Shown in pieces: positions 63,630-64,000 of a stretch of 64,000 nt of DNA. Source of the DNA: Russula earlei (Eukaryota; Basidiomycota; Agaricomycetes; Russulales; Russulaceae). Within the stretch, counting starts at the first letter, position 1; every line of letters begins with the position of its first letter. Made by a program: the position numbers and the translations under genes. Below the pieces are notes generated by a model. It was given only the letters and a program-made list of their open reading frames with translations. It searched no databases and was not told where the DNA came from. The DNA lies in NCBI GenBank assembly GCA_025769875.1, contig JAGFNK010000173.1:1-64000 (forward strand), read 5' to 3'.

Positions 63630-64000
63630 GGCCCCATTTACCAACCAAGAATTCTTGAATCTTGAACTTGAACTCAGATTTTGGTATTTTCCGGGGGTGA
63701 TAGGAGTCACAGGCATGATGAACGATAACTTGATTAACTAATATGAGTTTCTTTAATTATAATTACTTTAATCATAATTATGTGCTCTTTCCCACCAGAT
63801 TTGCAAATTTGCTTGTTGTGATTGCATATTTGCATGTGTGCATATTTGTGTGAGGTAACACATGATTTGTAAAAAAAAAATTTCTACATCGTGTCAGCCA
63901 GATGGTGATGTGGTGATATGGTGATGTGGCGATGTGGAGGGTGGTTTGTACATACATGAAATTCTATGCTAGTCAACATGCGCCCTTCGAATTCTCATTC
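63630..64000. mobile_element. Probable PIF/Harbinger-like element, left end only
   Basis: The gypsy H sequence stops at TTA (63627-63629) and is followed by GGCCCCATTTACCAACCAAG. TTA/TAA target sites and GGCCC/GGGCC-type termini are typical of PIF/Harbinger. The remaining 370 bp is AT-rich with GATGTGG iterations near 63910 and has no gene. The other end lies beyond the window. Confidence 0.45.

Noticed and set aside
1..64000. tRNA, rRNA, CRISPR arrays and bacterial-type operons
   Set aside because: None were seen. The only tRNA-like sequence is the copia primer-binding site, which is a half-tRNA complement and not a gene.

Overview
The window is a transposon graveyard from a filamentous fungus, most likely an agaricomycete basidiomycete. 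The evidence is Ty3/gypsy chromoviruses, Ty1/copia elements, an RNase H-bearing LINE, Tc1/mariner-type and hAT-like DNA elements, and host gene fragments with short fungal introns (58 to 79 bp). The fragments resemble 40S RPS0, proteasome RPN10, a group III (Nik1-type) histidine kinase, a DUF155/RMD1-like protein and a fungal transcription factor. I found no convincing intact host gene, no tRNA or rRNA and no CRISPR array.

Layout. 1-6540: a Tc1-like element (transposase N-terminus) sits in an LTR-F fragment. It is split by a solo LTR of family A, which is itself split by a complete 4.6-kb copia element. 6541-11637: old unassigned sequence and an RPS0 pseudogene, hit by solo LTRs B, C, A and E, each with a 5-bp target-site duplication (TSD). 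11638-15530: LTR-F and LTR-A stubs, then a 3.2-kb element with about 350-bp terminal inverted repeats. 15531-25403: gypsy element G1 (minus strand, 5' LTR of family C). Its gag is split by a second copia element, which carries a 1.66-kb mariner-type element; its LTR is split by solo LTR-D. 25404-28083: decayed coding-like sequence and a tandem repeat. 28084-63629: gypsy element H (minus), dismembered by nested insertions. An LTR-F solo copy went into H. A 23.9-kb gypsy element F went into that LTR. Chromovirus E, a 5'-truncated LINE and two solo LTR-Bs then went into F. A 7.4-kb hAT-like element went into the H protease. 63630-64000: the probable start of a PIF/Harbinger-like element.

How the pieces work. 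The copia elements carry a half-tRNA (initiator Met) primer-binding site. Gypsy elements E, F and G1 instead have a site complementary to a segment of their own LTR at the predicted transcription start, as in Tf1-type self-priming. Six LTR families carry a short inverted repeat at that place. The elements are decaying largely by CpG to TpG/CpA transitions, and many in-frame stops are TGA where arginine is expected. The two most unusual objects are the hAT-like element, which holds stitched fragments of several host genes with their introns, and element E, whose chromodomain is fused in frame to a 571-residue CCHC-bearing extension.
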